Origin: Deltaproteobacteria bacterium
Lineage (GTDB): Bacteria > Desulfobacterota > Syntrophorhabdia > Syntrophorhabdales > JANXAF01
DNA length: 64,000 nt
Direction: 5' to 3'
NCBI GenBank assembly: GCA_026417175.1
Contig: JAOADT010000002.1
Location: forward strand, 22,052 to 86,051
Shown piece by piece: positions 22,944-31,852 of the stretch. A program made the position numbers and the translations under genes. The notes beneath the pieces are model-generated. The model ran no database searches. It was given only the letters and a program-made list of their open reading frames with translations, and was not told the DNA's origin. How positions within the stretch are numbered: the first letter of the stretch is position 1; each line of letters opens with the position of its first letter.

Positions 22944-23242
22944 ATTTCGTATTTTGGATTGTTTCAACTATTTAGTTTGATTTTTGATTTCACTGCCAAT
23001 TCCTAATTGATTCTGGACCTTACCCGAAACAAACTTTCTGAAAAATCCTACTAAAAAATTTGATTTTTCATTAATCTGCCTATGTTCATAAAAAATTATA
23101 AGTCTTACTTCACAAATATCTTTCTTTAAAATCCAATCTGGAAAATAATATCACTCAAGTTAAACTTCTTGTAAAGTTTTTACAGATAATTTTACTTCTG
23201 TTACACCTAAGTAGTTTGTTAAGTTTTGCCCATAATATTTTC

Positions 23243-23271
23243 TTGACTTGGATTTTTTTGCAGTTTATAAA
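23243..23271 (+). promoter_or_regulatory. sigma70-type promoter of mgtA-like gene leader
   Basis: TTGACT-N17-TATAAA; predicted TSS ~23278. Confidence 0.65.
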
Positions 23272-23277
23272 ATGTTG

Positions 23278-23414
23278 CTGACATGGGTGAGTCGGAAAAT
23301 AGTGAAAATATCGGCCGTACGGGCCTAAGCGGTCGTACGATGGGCCGTTATCATTAGAACACCCGTGGCCCACCTGTGAGGCCGCAGCCCTTAAGGCCTG
23401 AGACAGAGTGGGTC
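23278..23414 (+). ncRNA. candidate structured 5' leader (cis-regulatory RNA) of Mg2+ P-type ATPase
   Basis: GC-rich island in AT-rich DNA; helices CATGGGTG/CACCCGTG, CGGCC/GGCCG + GTACG/CGTAC, CCCACCTGT/ACAGAGTGGG next to ATG; competing helix TGGGCC/GGCCCA. Confidence 0.5.
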
Positions 23415-26030
23415 ATGAAAGATATCCTCGATTCTAAAATTAAAAATCCAAAAGAACATAACCTCATAGAACTTTGTCTGCTTCCTACTGACGAAACCTT
23501 AAAAAGGCTGGGAACTACAATAGAGGGTTTATCAACAGATGAAGCTTCTTTTCGACTAGAGAAGTATGGCCCGAATGAGCTTTCTCACTTAAGGAGATTG
23601 ACATTCTATGAGAATTTACTTGGAAGATTCAAGAACCCTCTTGTAGTGCAACTCATCATCATTGCGATTGTCTCTGGAATTATTGGAGAGATAAAATCTA
23701 CAATCGTCGTAAGCATAATGCTCTTTCTAAGTGTAGGTCTGTCATTCATATTTGATGATAGATCCACAAAAGCTGTAGAAGCTTTGGGAAAGCAAGTCGC
23801 TACTCGAGCTTCAGTCTTGAGGGACGGAATTGAGACGGAAATCAAAATTTCAGAAGTAGTACCGGGAGATATCGTATTATTGAAAGCAGGTTCAATAATA
23901 CCAGCTGACTTAAGGCTTATATCCACTAGAGATTTCTTCGTGAATGAATCAGCTCTAACCGGCGAGTCTATGCCTGTTGAAAAAATGGTAGAAGCAACAT
24001 CATCAAATTATACTTCTGCTCTCGAACTACCTAATGCATGCTTTTTTGGGACCCACGTAGTGAGCGGAACAGCTAAAGGGGTCGCAATTCACACAGGCAG
24101 AGATACACTATTCGGTGGAATTTCTGAAAAATTAACTAAAGGTAGAAGCGAAACAAGTTTCGACAAAGGGGTTAGGTCATTCACGTATCTCATGACTAAA
24201 GTCATGATTCTTCTCGTTTTTATCGTTTTCTTTCTCGTCGGTATCACAAAAGGAAATTGGATTCAGGCACTCCTTTTCGGACTGGCGATTGCAGTTGGAC
24301 TTACGCCCCAGATGTTGCCTATGATAATCACTGTTAACTTGGCAAAGGGCGCTCTCAGCATGGCAAAGAAAAAAGTTATAGTTAAGAGACTCCCGTCAAT
24401 CCAAAACTTTGGGGCCATGGACGTATTATGCACGGATAAAACTGGTACTCTTACCCAAAACAGAGTAGTGCTTAAAAAACACGTTGATATAATCGGCAAA
24501 ACCAGTGAAGAGGTTCTGCACTACGCTTACCTCAATAGCTATTTTCAAACGGGACTAAAAAGTCTCATTGATAGTACCATATTAGAGCATGTAAGTCTTG
24601 ATGTTAGTTCATGCAGATTGGTAGATGAGCTTCCCTTTGATTTTCAAAGGAGAAGGATGTCAGTCGTTGTCGATTACGAGGGGTCCCATGTCCTTATATG
24701 CAAAGGTGCAGTAGAAGAGATTTATGCATGCTGCACCCATTACCAGATAGATGACCATGTGTATCCTCTAATCGACTTAATAAGGGCGGACCTTTTTGAG
24801 GACGTTGAAGAATTAAATAGAGATGGCTTCAGAGTTCTCGGTATTGCTTATAGAGAATTTCCAAGGGAAAAGAAAACGTTTACAGTTGAAGATGAGAAAG
24901 AACTGATTCTTCTTGGATACATCGCATTTTATGATCCCCCTAAAGATTCAGCGATACAGGCTATAAGACTCTTGAAAGAAAAAGGGGTCAGGATTAAAGT
25001 TCTCACAGGTGATAATGGACTTGTTACAAAAAAAATATGTGACGATGTGGGGCTTAAGGTTGAAAAATTGATCACTGGTAGTGAACTCTCTTTGCTTTCA
25101 AGAGAAGAATTCATAAATGCGGTGGAGAATTATGACATATTTGTTAAATTATCGCCCATTCAAAAAGAAGAAATTGTTCGACAACTTAGAGAAAACGGCC
25201 ACGTAGTTGGTTTCTTGGGAGATGGAATAAATGATGCACCAGCTATGAAAGCAGCCGACGTAGGTATTTCTGTTGATACCGCTGTAGATGTGGCGAAGGA
25301 GAGTGCTGACATAGTACTTTTAGAAAAAAGCCTTGGTGTGCTTGAAGAAGGGATAATAGAGGGAAGAAAGGTATTCGCAAACATAGTAAAATACATAAGA
25401 ATGGGCTCGAGTTCTAATTTCGGTAATATGTTTAGTGTTGTCGGGGCGAGCTACCTTTTACCATTTTTGCCTATGCAGCCCATACAAGTTTTAACAAATA
25501 ACCTCCTCTACGACTTTTCACAGACGGCAATTCCCACTGATAATGTGGATAAGGAGGTTGTGGAGAGACCTTTAAAATGGAATATAGATGGTATTAGGAA
25601 ATTCATGATGTTCATAGGGCCTGTAAGCTCCATTTTTGATTACTTGACTTTTGGTCTTTTGTGGTTCGTCTTCGGTTGTGGAGCGTTCGTAATTCCTGAA
25701 GTTGATCTCGGAACCAAAACCTTTTCCGAAAAATTATTCCAAACCGGTTGGTTTGTTGAATCTCTTCTAACGCAAACGCTCATCATACACGTAATAAGAA
25801 CAAAAAAAATTCCGATCATAGAGAGTTCTCCATCGCTCGCTATGATTGTTACAACTTTGATCGTAATGGCTGTAGGCGTATATCTTCCTTATTCCCCAAT
25901 AGCATCAGACTTAGGTTTTGTTCCACTGCCCTTCTCATTTTGGATCTGGATTATATTTTTCTTAGCCTCATATGCATTTCTTACGCACAAAATAAAGGTC
26001 TGGTTCTTTAATCGTTACGGAGGTGAATAA
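23415..26030 (+). CDS. mgtA: magnesium-transporting P-type ATPase (P-IIIB, MgtA/MgtB-like)
   Basis: GLAIAVGLTPQMLPMIITVNLAKGALSMAKKKVIVKRLPSIQNFGAMDVLCTDKTGTLTQ, TGDN, GDGINDAPAMKAADVGISV; ORF track uses GTG 23376, ATG 23415 equally plausible. Confidence 0.92.
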   Translation: MKDILDSKIKNPKEHNLIELCLLPTDETLKRLGTTIEGLSTDEASFRLEKYGPNELSHLRRLTFYENLLGRFKNPLVVQLIIIAIVSGIIGEIKSTIVVSIMLFLSVGLSFIFDDRSTKAVEALGKQVATRASVLRDGIETEIKISEVVPGDIVLLKAGSIIPADLRLISTRDFFVNESALTGESMPVEKMVEATSSNYTSALELPNACFFGTHVVSGTAKGVAIHTGRDTLFGGISEKLTKGRSETSFDKGVRSFTYLMTKVMILLVFIVFFLVGITKGNWIQALLFGLAIAVGLTPQMLPMIITVNLAKGALSMAKKKVIVKRLPSIQNFGAMDVLCTDKTGTLTQNRVVLKKHVDIIGKTSEEVLHYAYLNSYFQTGLKSLIDSTILEHVSLDVSSCRLVDELPFDFQRRRMSVVVDYEGSHVLICKGAVEEIYACCTHYQIDDHVYPLIDLIRADLFEDVEELNRDGFRVLGIAYREFPREKKTFTVEDEKELILLGYIAFYDPPKDSAIQAIRLLKEKGVRIKVLTGDNGLVTKKICDDVGLKVEKLITGSELSLLSREEFINAVENYDIFVKLSPIQKEEIVRQLRENGHVVGFLGDGINDAPAMKAADVGISVDTAVDVAKESADIVLLEKSLGVLEEGIIEGRKVFANIVKYIRMGSSSNFGNMFSVVGASYLLPFLPMQPIQVLTNNLLYDFSQTAIPTDNVDKEVVERPLKWNIDGIRKFMMFIGPVSSIFDYLTFGLLWFVFGCGAFVIPEVDLGTKTFSEKLFQTGWFVESLLTQTLIIHVIRTKKIPIIESSPSLAMIVTTLIVMAVGVYLPYSPIASDLGFVPLPFSFWIWIIFFLASYAFLTHKIKVWFFNRYGGE

Positions 26031-26032
26031 GA

Positions 26033-26827
26033 ATGGATACATTACTTGATGCCTTACAAGAAGGCCGTCTTTTTGAACTCCCTGAAAATGATAAAAATCA
26101 TGCTTTGCAGTTCCTAGCCCATGTGATCGAAGCCTTTCCAGAAATACCACCGGATACAGACGTGGTTGGACTTGTAATGAAAAGAGAGGAATCGGTAAAT
26201 ACAGCCCTCGGAAAAGGATGGGCCTGCCCCCATGCAAGAGTTCCTTTCGAGGAAGATTTAAAATGTGTGATCGGTTGGAGTCCCCAAGGAATAGATTACG
26301 GAGCGCCGGACGGTAAACCAGTTAATCTCATCCTTATGTACCTAGTTCCTGAAAACCAGCGAAACCATTACTTGAGAGAAGTCTCAATGATAGCGAAAGC
26401 ACTTGAAACGTATACGGACGTAGATAAGATTAAAGATGCAAATAGTTTAAACGACATTCGAAATTATCTTCTAGATCTTATAGACACAACAAAAGAGACT
26501 ATAGGTCCTGATTCCCGTGCAAGAATGATTAGGCTTCAGGCGCGACCACAAAAAGAAACGCTTGTCTTTCAGGATCTTTCAAATTTGATCGTGGAACCTC
26601 TAACAATTGTGTCTGTTCCAAAAATCAGACCTATTCTTTTAACGCATAATCCTAATCTAATAGAATATCTTGAAACTTCTGACGAAGTAGTTCACAGAAT
26701 TGAAACTGATGGGGTTTTTCAGATCGGTCCTTGGAAAATTTTAAGAAAAACTTCTACCACCTATCAAGGCGGTATTGTCACTTATGAGTGCATAGGAGTA
26801 AGACTCAAAGACAATTCAGTTAGATAA
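26033..26827 (+). CDS. PTS EIIA-Ntr-like domain protein with C-terminal extension
   Basis: REESVNTALGKGWACPHARVPF (phospho-His site), GAPDGKPVNLILMYLVPENQRNHYLREVSMIAK; 2 nt after the ATPase stop. Confidence 0.85.
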   Translation: MDTLLDALQEGRLFELPENDKNHALQFLAHVIEAFPEIPPDTDVVGLVMKREESVNTALGKGWACPHARVPFEEDLKCVIGWSPQGIDYGAPDGKPVNLILMYLVPENQRNHYLREVSMIAKALETYTDVDKIKDANSLNDIRNYLLDLIDTTKETIGPDSRARMIRLQARPQKETLVFQDLSNLIVEPLTIVSVPKIRPILLTHNPNLIEYLETSDEVVHRIETDGVFQIGPWKILRKTSTTYQGGIVTYECIGVRLKDNSVR

Positions 26828-26919
26828 GAAAATGAATTGATATCAACACCTCTTCTTCAAAAATCATATAATACTTACAGAACTGACTTATAGACATAAA
26901 AAGGGGTTATAAAAACATT

Positions 26920-27291
26920 TTAACCCATTACAACGAACCCTCTTCGTAAAGGCCTATTCTTTTCATCTACATAAACCTTCTTCGGTTCAAAGGAGACAAG
27001 TTCTTTTTCTTCATAAGCCGCGTAAGACACTATTATGATCAAATCTCCCTTTTTTGCTTTGTGTGCTGCCGCTCCGTTGATACATATGGTACCTGAATTT
27101 CTCTCACCTTTTATAGCATATGTTGTAAACCTTTCACCATTGGTAATGTTGTAAACATCAACTTGTTCGTAAGGGATAATGTTTGCCTCCTCCATCAAGA
27201 TCTCATCGATGGTTATGCTACCTTCATAATCTAAATTGCTATCAGTAACCCTTGCCCTGTGAATCTTTGATTTCATCATGACTCTCATCAT
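26920..27291 (-). CDS. panD: aspartate 1-decarboxylase (self-cleaving proenzyme)
   Basis: [23 protein letters not shown] (Gly-Ser cleavage), [21 protein letters not shown]; exact start among several Met codons uncertain. Confidence 0.94.
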   Translation of the reverse strand: MMRVMMKSKIHRARVTDSNLDYEGSITIDEILMEEANIIPYEQVDVYNITNGERFTTYAIKGERNSGTICINGAAAHKAKKGDLIIIVSYAAYEEKELVSFEPKKVYVDEKNRPLRRGFVVMG

Positions 27292-28144
27292 GTTCATACC
27301 TCCGAAGTATAGTGTTGTCTATGAGTCTCGTTTTTCCTATTCGACATGCTATGGCAACTACGCCAGAGTCGTTAATCCATTCTAATTCCTCCAACGTTTC
27401 ACAGTCGACCACACTTATATACTCAATCTCTAGCCCTTCTACTGAAGATAGTAAATTTCGTGCCTCTTCTACAAGCTTTTTCGCATTTCTTTCTCCTTTC
27501 TTAAACAACTCTTCCGCCTTTATTAAAGCCATATATATGTGTTGAGCCTTCTTTCTTTCTTCCTGGGACAGGTAAGTGTTTCTTGAGCTCATTGCAAGAC
27601 CATCGGGCTCTCGGATAGTAGGGCATGCGACGATATTAACATCCATATTTAAATCTCTTACCAATTTCTCAATTATCTTCAACTGCTGATAATCCTTTTG
27701 ACCAAAAAACGCAAGATGCGGTTTCACTATGTTAAAGAGCTTTGTTACTACGGTGGCTACCCCTTGAAAATGCCCTTTTCTCGTTTTCCCACAAAGATAA
27801 TCTTCCATCTCCTGCACTCTCACATAAGTTTTGTAATCCTCGCCATACATTTCATCTTTTTCAGGGATAAAAAGAACATCCACCTTCTCTTTTTCAAGTA
27901 AACTTCTATCTCTCTCCAAATCTCGAGGATACATTTCGAAGTCTTCATTCGGTCCGAACTGGATGGGGTTCACAAATATACTTACCACTGTTACATCTGT
28001 CATTTCTTTAGATTTTCTTACAAGAGAAAGATGACCTTCGTGCAGAAATCCCATAGTTGGCACAAAGCCAATGATTTTATCCTTTCTTACCGTTTCTGCA
28101 ATAGATTGCATTTCCCTTATCTTTCGAACTATGAGCATTGCCAT
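27242..28144 (-). CDS. panC: pantothenate synthetase (pantoate-beta-alanine ligase)
   Basis: [62 protein letters not shown]. Confidence 0.96.
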   Translation of the reverse strand: MAMLIVRKIREMQSIAETVRKDKIIGFVPTMGFLHEGHLSLVRKSKEMTDVTVVSIFVNPIQFGPNEDFEMYPRDLERDRSLLEKEKVDVLFIPEKDEMYGEDYKTYVRVQEMEDYLCGKTRKGHFQGVATVVTKLFNIVKPHLAFFGQKDYQQLKIIEKLVRDLNMDVNIVACPTIREPDGLAMSSRNTYLSQEERKKAQHIYMALIKAEELFKKGERNAKKLVEEARNLLSSVEGLEIEYISVVDCETLEELEWINDSGVVAIACRIGKTRLIDNTILRRYEHDESHDEIKDSQGKGY

Positions 28145-28146
28145 CC

Positions 28147-28932
28147 TCAGTGAAAGGAATGTGCGTCGTCAGGAAATATTCCGTTTTTTACATCGGATAC
28201 GTACTCAATAGCGGCTTTCTTTACAACATCTCTTAGTTTCACGTACTGCCTCACAAATTTTGGTCTAAAATCTCCAAGCAATCCTAAAAGATCATGAATA
28301 ACAAGAACTTGACCGTCACAGTCCGGTCCGGCTCCGATACCTATTGTGGGGATTGAAATCTCCTCCGTTATTCTTTTTGCTATCTGCCTTGGAACACATT
28401 CAAGTACTACAGAAAAAGCTCCGGCTTCTTCGAGTGCCTTTGCATCTCTGATAAGTCTTTCGGCTTCTTTTTGTACTTTGTACCCGCCAAACACATGATA
28501 AGATTGTGGAGTAAGGCCTATGTGTCCCATTACAGGAATATCTATATCTACCAATGCTTTGATAACATCTTTCATCTTTTCTCCGCCTTCTATTTTTACC
28601 GCCTCTGCTCCAGTCTCCTTAAGCATCCTTCCTGCATTCCTTTTTGCCTTTTCTATGCTTTCTTGGTAAGCCATAAAAGGCATATCTATAACTACAAGCG
28701 CCCTTTTAACTGCCTTTACTACAGCTTTGGCGTGATGAATCATCTCAGAGATAGTAACAGGAATAGTGGTGGAATAGCCTAACATTACGGTTCCAACAGA
28801 GTCACCCACTAATATAACATCTACCCCTGCCTCATCAATAATTTGAGCAAAACAATAGTCATAAGCTGTAAGCATCGTGATTTTTTCTTTACCCTTTTTT
28901 TCTTTTAGGACTGGCACTGTCACTTTGTCCAT
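28147..28932 (-). CDS. panB: 3-methyl-2-oxobutanoate hydroxymethyltransferase
   Basis: MLTAYDYCFAQIIDEAGVDVILVGDSVGTVMLGY, VKIEGG, PVMGHIGLTPQS, IGIGAGPDCDGQVLV. Confidence 0.96.
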   Translation of the reverse strand: MDKVTVPVLKEKKGKEKITMLTAYDYCFAQIIDEAGVDVILVGDSVGTVMLGYSTTIPVTISEMIHHAKAVVKAVKRALVVIDMPFMAYQESIEKAKRNAGRMLKETGAEAVKIEGGEKMKDVIKALVDIDIPVMGHIGLTPQSYHVFGGYKVQKEAERLIRDAKALEEAGAFSVVLECVPRQIAKRITEEISIPTIGIGAGPDCDGQVLVIHDLLGLLGDFRPKFVRQYVKLRDVVKKAAIEYVSDVKNGIFPDDAHSFH

Positions 28933-28950
28933 CTATCCTCCTAATAAAAA

Positions 28951-28976
28951 AACCTTCTGGACGTCTCCAGAAGGTT
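28951..28976. terminator. intrinsic terminator between pdxA and panB
   Basis: AACCTTCTGGA-CGTC-TCCAGAAGGTT flanked by A/T runs on both sides. Confidence 0.85.
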
Positions 28977-29039
28977 TTTTGATTTTACCACACCTTCCGT
29001 CTCAGTCCAGAAAACTGGATCCAAGCGGTTTTTTTTATT

Positions 29040-30020
29040 TTAATCCTCAGCGGAAGACTTTGTCAAAAGGTTTTTTGTAAGGGTCTCGGCCAGCCGGTAT
29101 GCCTCTATAAAGCTCGTTGGATCGGCAACCCCTTTTCCTGATATGTTGAAAGCTGTTCCGTGTCCGGGCGATGTTCTTACAAATGGGAGACCTAGTGTTA
29201 TATTTACAGTCTTTCTGAAATCTAATGTTTTGACTGGAATGATCCCCTGGTCATGGTACATGGCTATGTATGCGTCATACCTTCTGTCCCAGAAAACTGA
29301 ATCCGGAGAATAAGGACCACTAACTTCTATTCCAACTTCTCTCGCATTTTGGATAGCCTTTTTTATAAAACTTTCTTCTGTTCCTAAAAGTCCTTCTTCT
29401 CCCGCATGGGGATTTAACCCACAAACTGATAAAGAGGGAGACTTAATTCCAAAAAGTTCTTTAAGAGATCTGTAAGTTATAAAGATGGTTTTAAATACTC
29501 TTTCTGTCGATATTAAGCTCGGTACATCCCTAAGAGGTACGTGAGTTGTAACCAGAGACACTTTAATTTTCCTGTTAGCAAGCATCATCACATAGTCTCT
29601 TACACCGCTTAATCGTGCTAATAATTCTGTGTGTCCAGCATACTTGATTCCAGCAAGTTCAAACGATTTCTTATTTATGGGACACGTAACTATTCCGTGG
29701 ACTTCCCCGCTTAAAACTAGCTTTAATCCTTCCAAAAGATACTGGTAGGCTGCATGCCCATATTCCTTTGAAATAACTCCGTATCTAACATCTTTAATGA
29801 CTCCCAAATCGATGAACTCCACATTGCCCATTTTTCCTTTCATGTAAGGGACAAAATTTGTAGAGGTACCCATTGACAAAAGCTCTATCGTCTTTTCTAT
29901 AACATTTATGTCTCCTACTACAACTGGGATACTTTTTTTTGTTATTTCCGGTAGGGATTTCACTATAATTTCGCTTCCTACCCCTGAAGGATCCCCCATA
30001 GAGACTACTATACGGTTCAA
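29040..30020 (-). CDS. pdxA: 4-hydroxythreonine-4-phosphate dehydrogenase
   Basis: MGDPSGVGSEIIVK, GHTELLA, GLNPHAGEEGLLGTEE, YHDQGIIPVKTL, RTSPGHGTAFNISGKG. Confidence 0.95.
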   Translation of the reverse strand: MNRIVVSMGDPSGVGSEIIVKSLPEITKKSIPVVVGDINVIEKTIELLSMGTSTNFVPYMKGKMGNVEFIDLGVIKDVRYGVISKEYGHAAYQYLLEGLKLVLSGEVHGIVTCPINKKSFELAGIKYAGHTELLARLSGVRDYVMMLANRKIKVSLVTTHVPLRDVPSLISTERVFKTIFITYRSLKELFGIKSPSLSVCGLNPHAGEEGLLGTEESFIKKAIQNAREVGIEVSGPYSPDSVFWDRRYDAYIAMYHDQGIIPVKTLDFRKTVNITLGLPFVRTSPGHGTAFNISGKGVADPTSFIEAYRLAETLTKNLLTKSSAED

Positions 30021-30946
30021 AGTTTTACCTCTATGTATGAATCTTTTTTGAGTTTCTCTATATATTCCTTGTATCTCTTTTCTGATTCCTCGATAATTAA
30101 CTTTTTCTGTATCTCTTCTCTCACACTTTCAAAAGGTACCTTTTCTCCTTTTTTTCGATCTATTAACTTAAGAATGTGAAATCCGTAGCGAGATTGGACA
30201 ACGCCAGTATACTCTCCTTTTTTTAAATCCTTAAGTGCATCCCTAAGTTCAGGGATTAATTCACTTTTTTTTATAAATCCTATGTCTCCCCCGTATTTTC
30301 CCGATGGATCATCCGAATATATCTTTGCAAGTTCTTCAAAAGGCATACCTCTTCCTATAGATTGGTGGACTTGTGTTGCTATTTCCTTTGCGTCATTACG
30401 CATCCCAGAAATGAATATCTGATAAACATGAATCTCTTCTTCTGTAAACTCTTCTACATGGGTGTCGTAATATTCTTTTAACACCTTCTCGTTAAGATTC
30501 ATCTCTGGGGTTATCACTCTAGCGAGAACCTTATTTCTAAGTAACGTGGTTTTTATGCCATTTAGGAACTCTTCATAGGATATATTTTCTTTCTTTAATT
30601 GTTCCTTTAACTCTTCATCAGTTATAAGATTCTGCTTTTTTATGCTTTCCACGACATGCTCTAATTCTTTTTCTGAGACATCTATTTTTAGCTTTTTTGC
30701 CTGTTGCTTGATGAGTGTATTCTCAATAAATATATCCAGCTTTTCCCTCAGTTGTAGCCCAAAAAGATAATCTTGGACAGATTTAAAAGTGTTTTTCTTA
30801 TCCACATGTACGAACTTTTCTACCTCTTTAAGCGTTATGATATCATCATTTACTACAGCAACTATCCTGTCCACAATTTCACAACGACATTCCTGTGTGA
30901 GCAAAAGTAACAGGACCAAAATAAGAAGGATGGAAAATCTATTCAT
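30017..30946 (-). CDS. SurA-like periplasmic parvulin peptidyl-prolyl isomerase
   Basis: Signal peptide, VDRIVAVVNDDIITLKEVEKF, SDDPSGKYGGDIGFIKKSELIPELRDAL, YGFHILKL. Confidence 0.9.
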   Translation of the reverse strand: MNRFSILLILVLLLLLTQECRCEIVDRIVAVVNDDIITLKEVEKFVHVDKKNTFKSVQDYLFGLQLREKLDIFIENTLIKQQAKKLKIDVSEKELEHVVESIKKQNLITDEELKEQLKKENISYEEFLNGIKTTLLRNKVLARVITPEMNLNEKVLKEYYDTHVEEFTEEEIHVYQIFISGMRNDAKEIATQVHQSIGRGMPFEELAKIYSDDPSGKYGGDIGFIKKSELIPELRDALKDLKKGEYTGVVQSRYGFHILKLIDRKKGEKVPFESVREEIQKKLIIEESEKRYKEYIEKLKKDSYIEVKL

Positions 30947-31824
30947 GGTTTTGACTTTTTATCGTCTTTGGAAATATCTTTCCCTGTTTCCTTGTCCTCC
31001 TTAAAAAATTCTTCGTTTATTGTGATTTTTGCCTTCTTTTTTAACTCGCTCAAATAATTCTCTAAAAGCTGTCCTTGTCGCTCTTGAATGAGTTTTTGTC
31101 GGATTATCTCTTTTACTTCCTCAAATGAGGCATAAGAAGCGGGCTTCACACCTTCTAGTCTAATTATGTGATAACCAAACCGACTTTTGACAATTCCGCT
31201 TACCTGTCCAACCCTTTTTAACTTAAAAGCTTCCTCCTCGTACTCAGGAACTAGGGCTCCTTTAGGATGAAAGCCTATTTCTCCCCCTGTATTTTTAGCT
31301 GACGGATCTATGGAATATTTCTTGGCAAGTTCAATAAAGTCCTCACCTTTGGCTAACTTTTCCTGGACTTGTCTTGCCTCTTCCTCTGTCCTCAAAAGTA
31401 TATGACGTGTATTAATTTCCTGTGGCTTTTTAAACTCATCTTTATGTTGCTCATAGTATTTCTTTATCTCGGTCTCATCTATTTTTACGTCTGTAACTAA
31501 TTTTTTCTTAAGAAGCATTTCTATGAGCAGCTGATCTTTTATATCGGAAAGTCTATCTTTGAACTCTTTTTCTTCTTCGATATTCTCTTTTTTTGCTTCC
31601 TTAAGAAGAAGTTTTTTCATAATCAGTCTCTCTAGATAGTTCTTTTTGCCCACCTGGGTAGCAACTAACATTTTTAGTTCCATAGGTATTTTGTCTAGCT
31701 CTTTGTTGAATTCCTGAACCGTAATCTTTTCTCCGTCTATTTCCGCCACAATCTTTGAATCTTTTTTCTTTCCACACCCGAATATGATCAAGATTACCAA
31801 AAGCGCAAAAAATGTCCTTTTCAT
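30943..31824 (-). CDS. lipoprotein parvulin-type peptidyl-prolyl isomerase
   Basis: Lipobox LIIFGC, parvulin domain ARHILLRTEEEA-like, YSIDPSAKNTGGEIGFHPKGALVPEYEEEAF, FGYHIIRL. Confidence 0.9.
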   Translation of the reverse strand: MKRTFFALLVILIIFGCGKKKDSKIVAEIDGEKITVQEFNKELDKIPMELKMLVATQVGKKNYLERLIMKKLLLKEAKKENIEEEKEFKDRLSDIKDQLLIEMLLKKKLVTDVKIDETEIKKYYEQHKDEFKKPQEINTRHILLRTEEEARQVQEKLAKGEDFIELAKKYSIDPSAKNTGGEIGFHPKGALVPEYEEEAFKLKRVGQVSGIVKSRFGYHIIRLEGVKPASYASFEEVKEIIRQKLIQERQGQLLENYLSELKKKAKITINEEFFKEDKETGKDISKDDKKSKP

Positions 31825-31852
31825 CTAGAGGCCTCCTTTTTTTCAATTTATA

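Noticed and set aside
23035-23075. AT-rich inverted repeat TGAAAAATC...GATTTTTCA after the hybrid kinase
   Set aside because: Could be a weak terminator but the stem is AT-rich and short; insufficient support.
23278-23414. Canonical M-box (ykoK) riboswitch upstream of mgtA-like gene
   Set aside because: Leader is structured but I could not recognise M-box conserved segments; reported as an unclassified leader instead.
26904-26926. GGGTTA...TAACCC hairpin at the panD 3' end as a terminator
   Set aside because: Short stem overlapping the panD stop and without a strong T-tract; not called.
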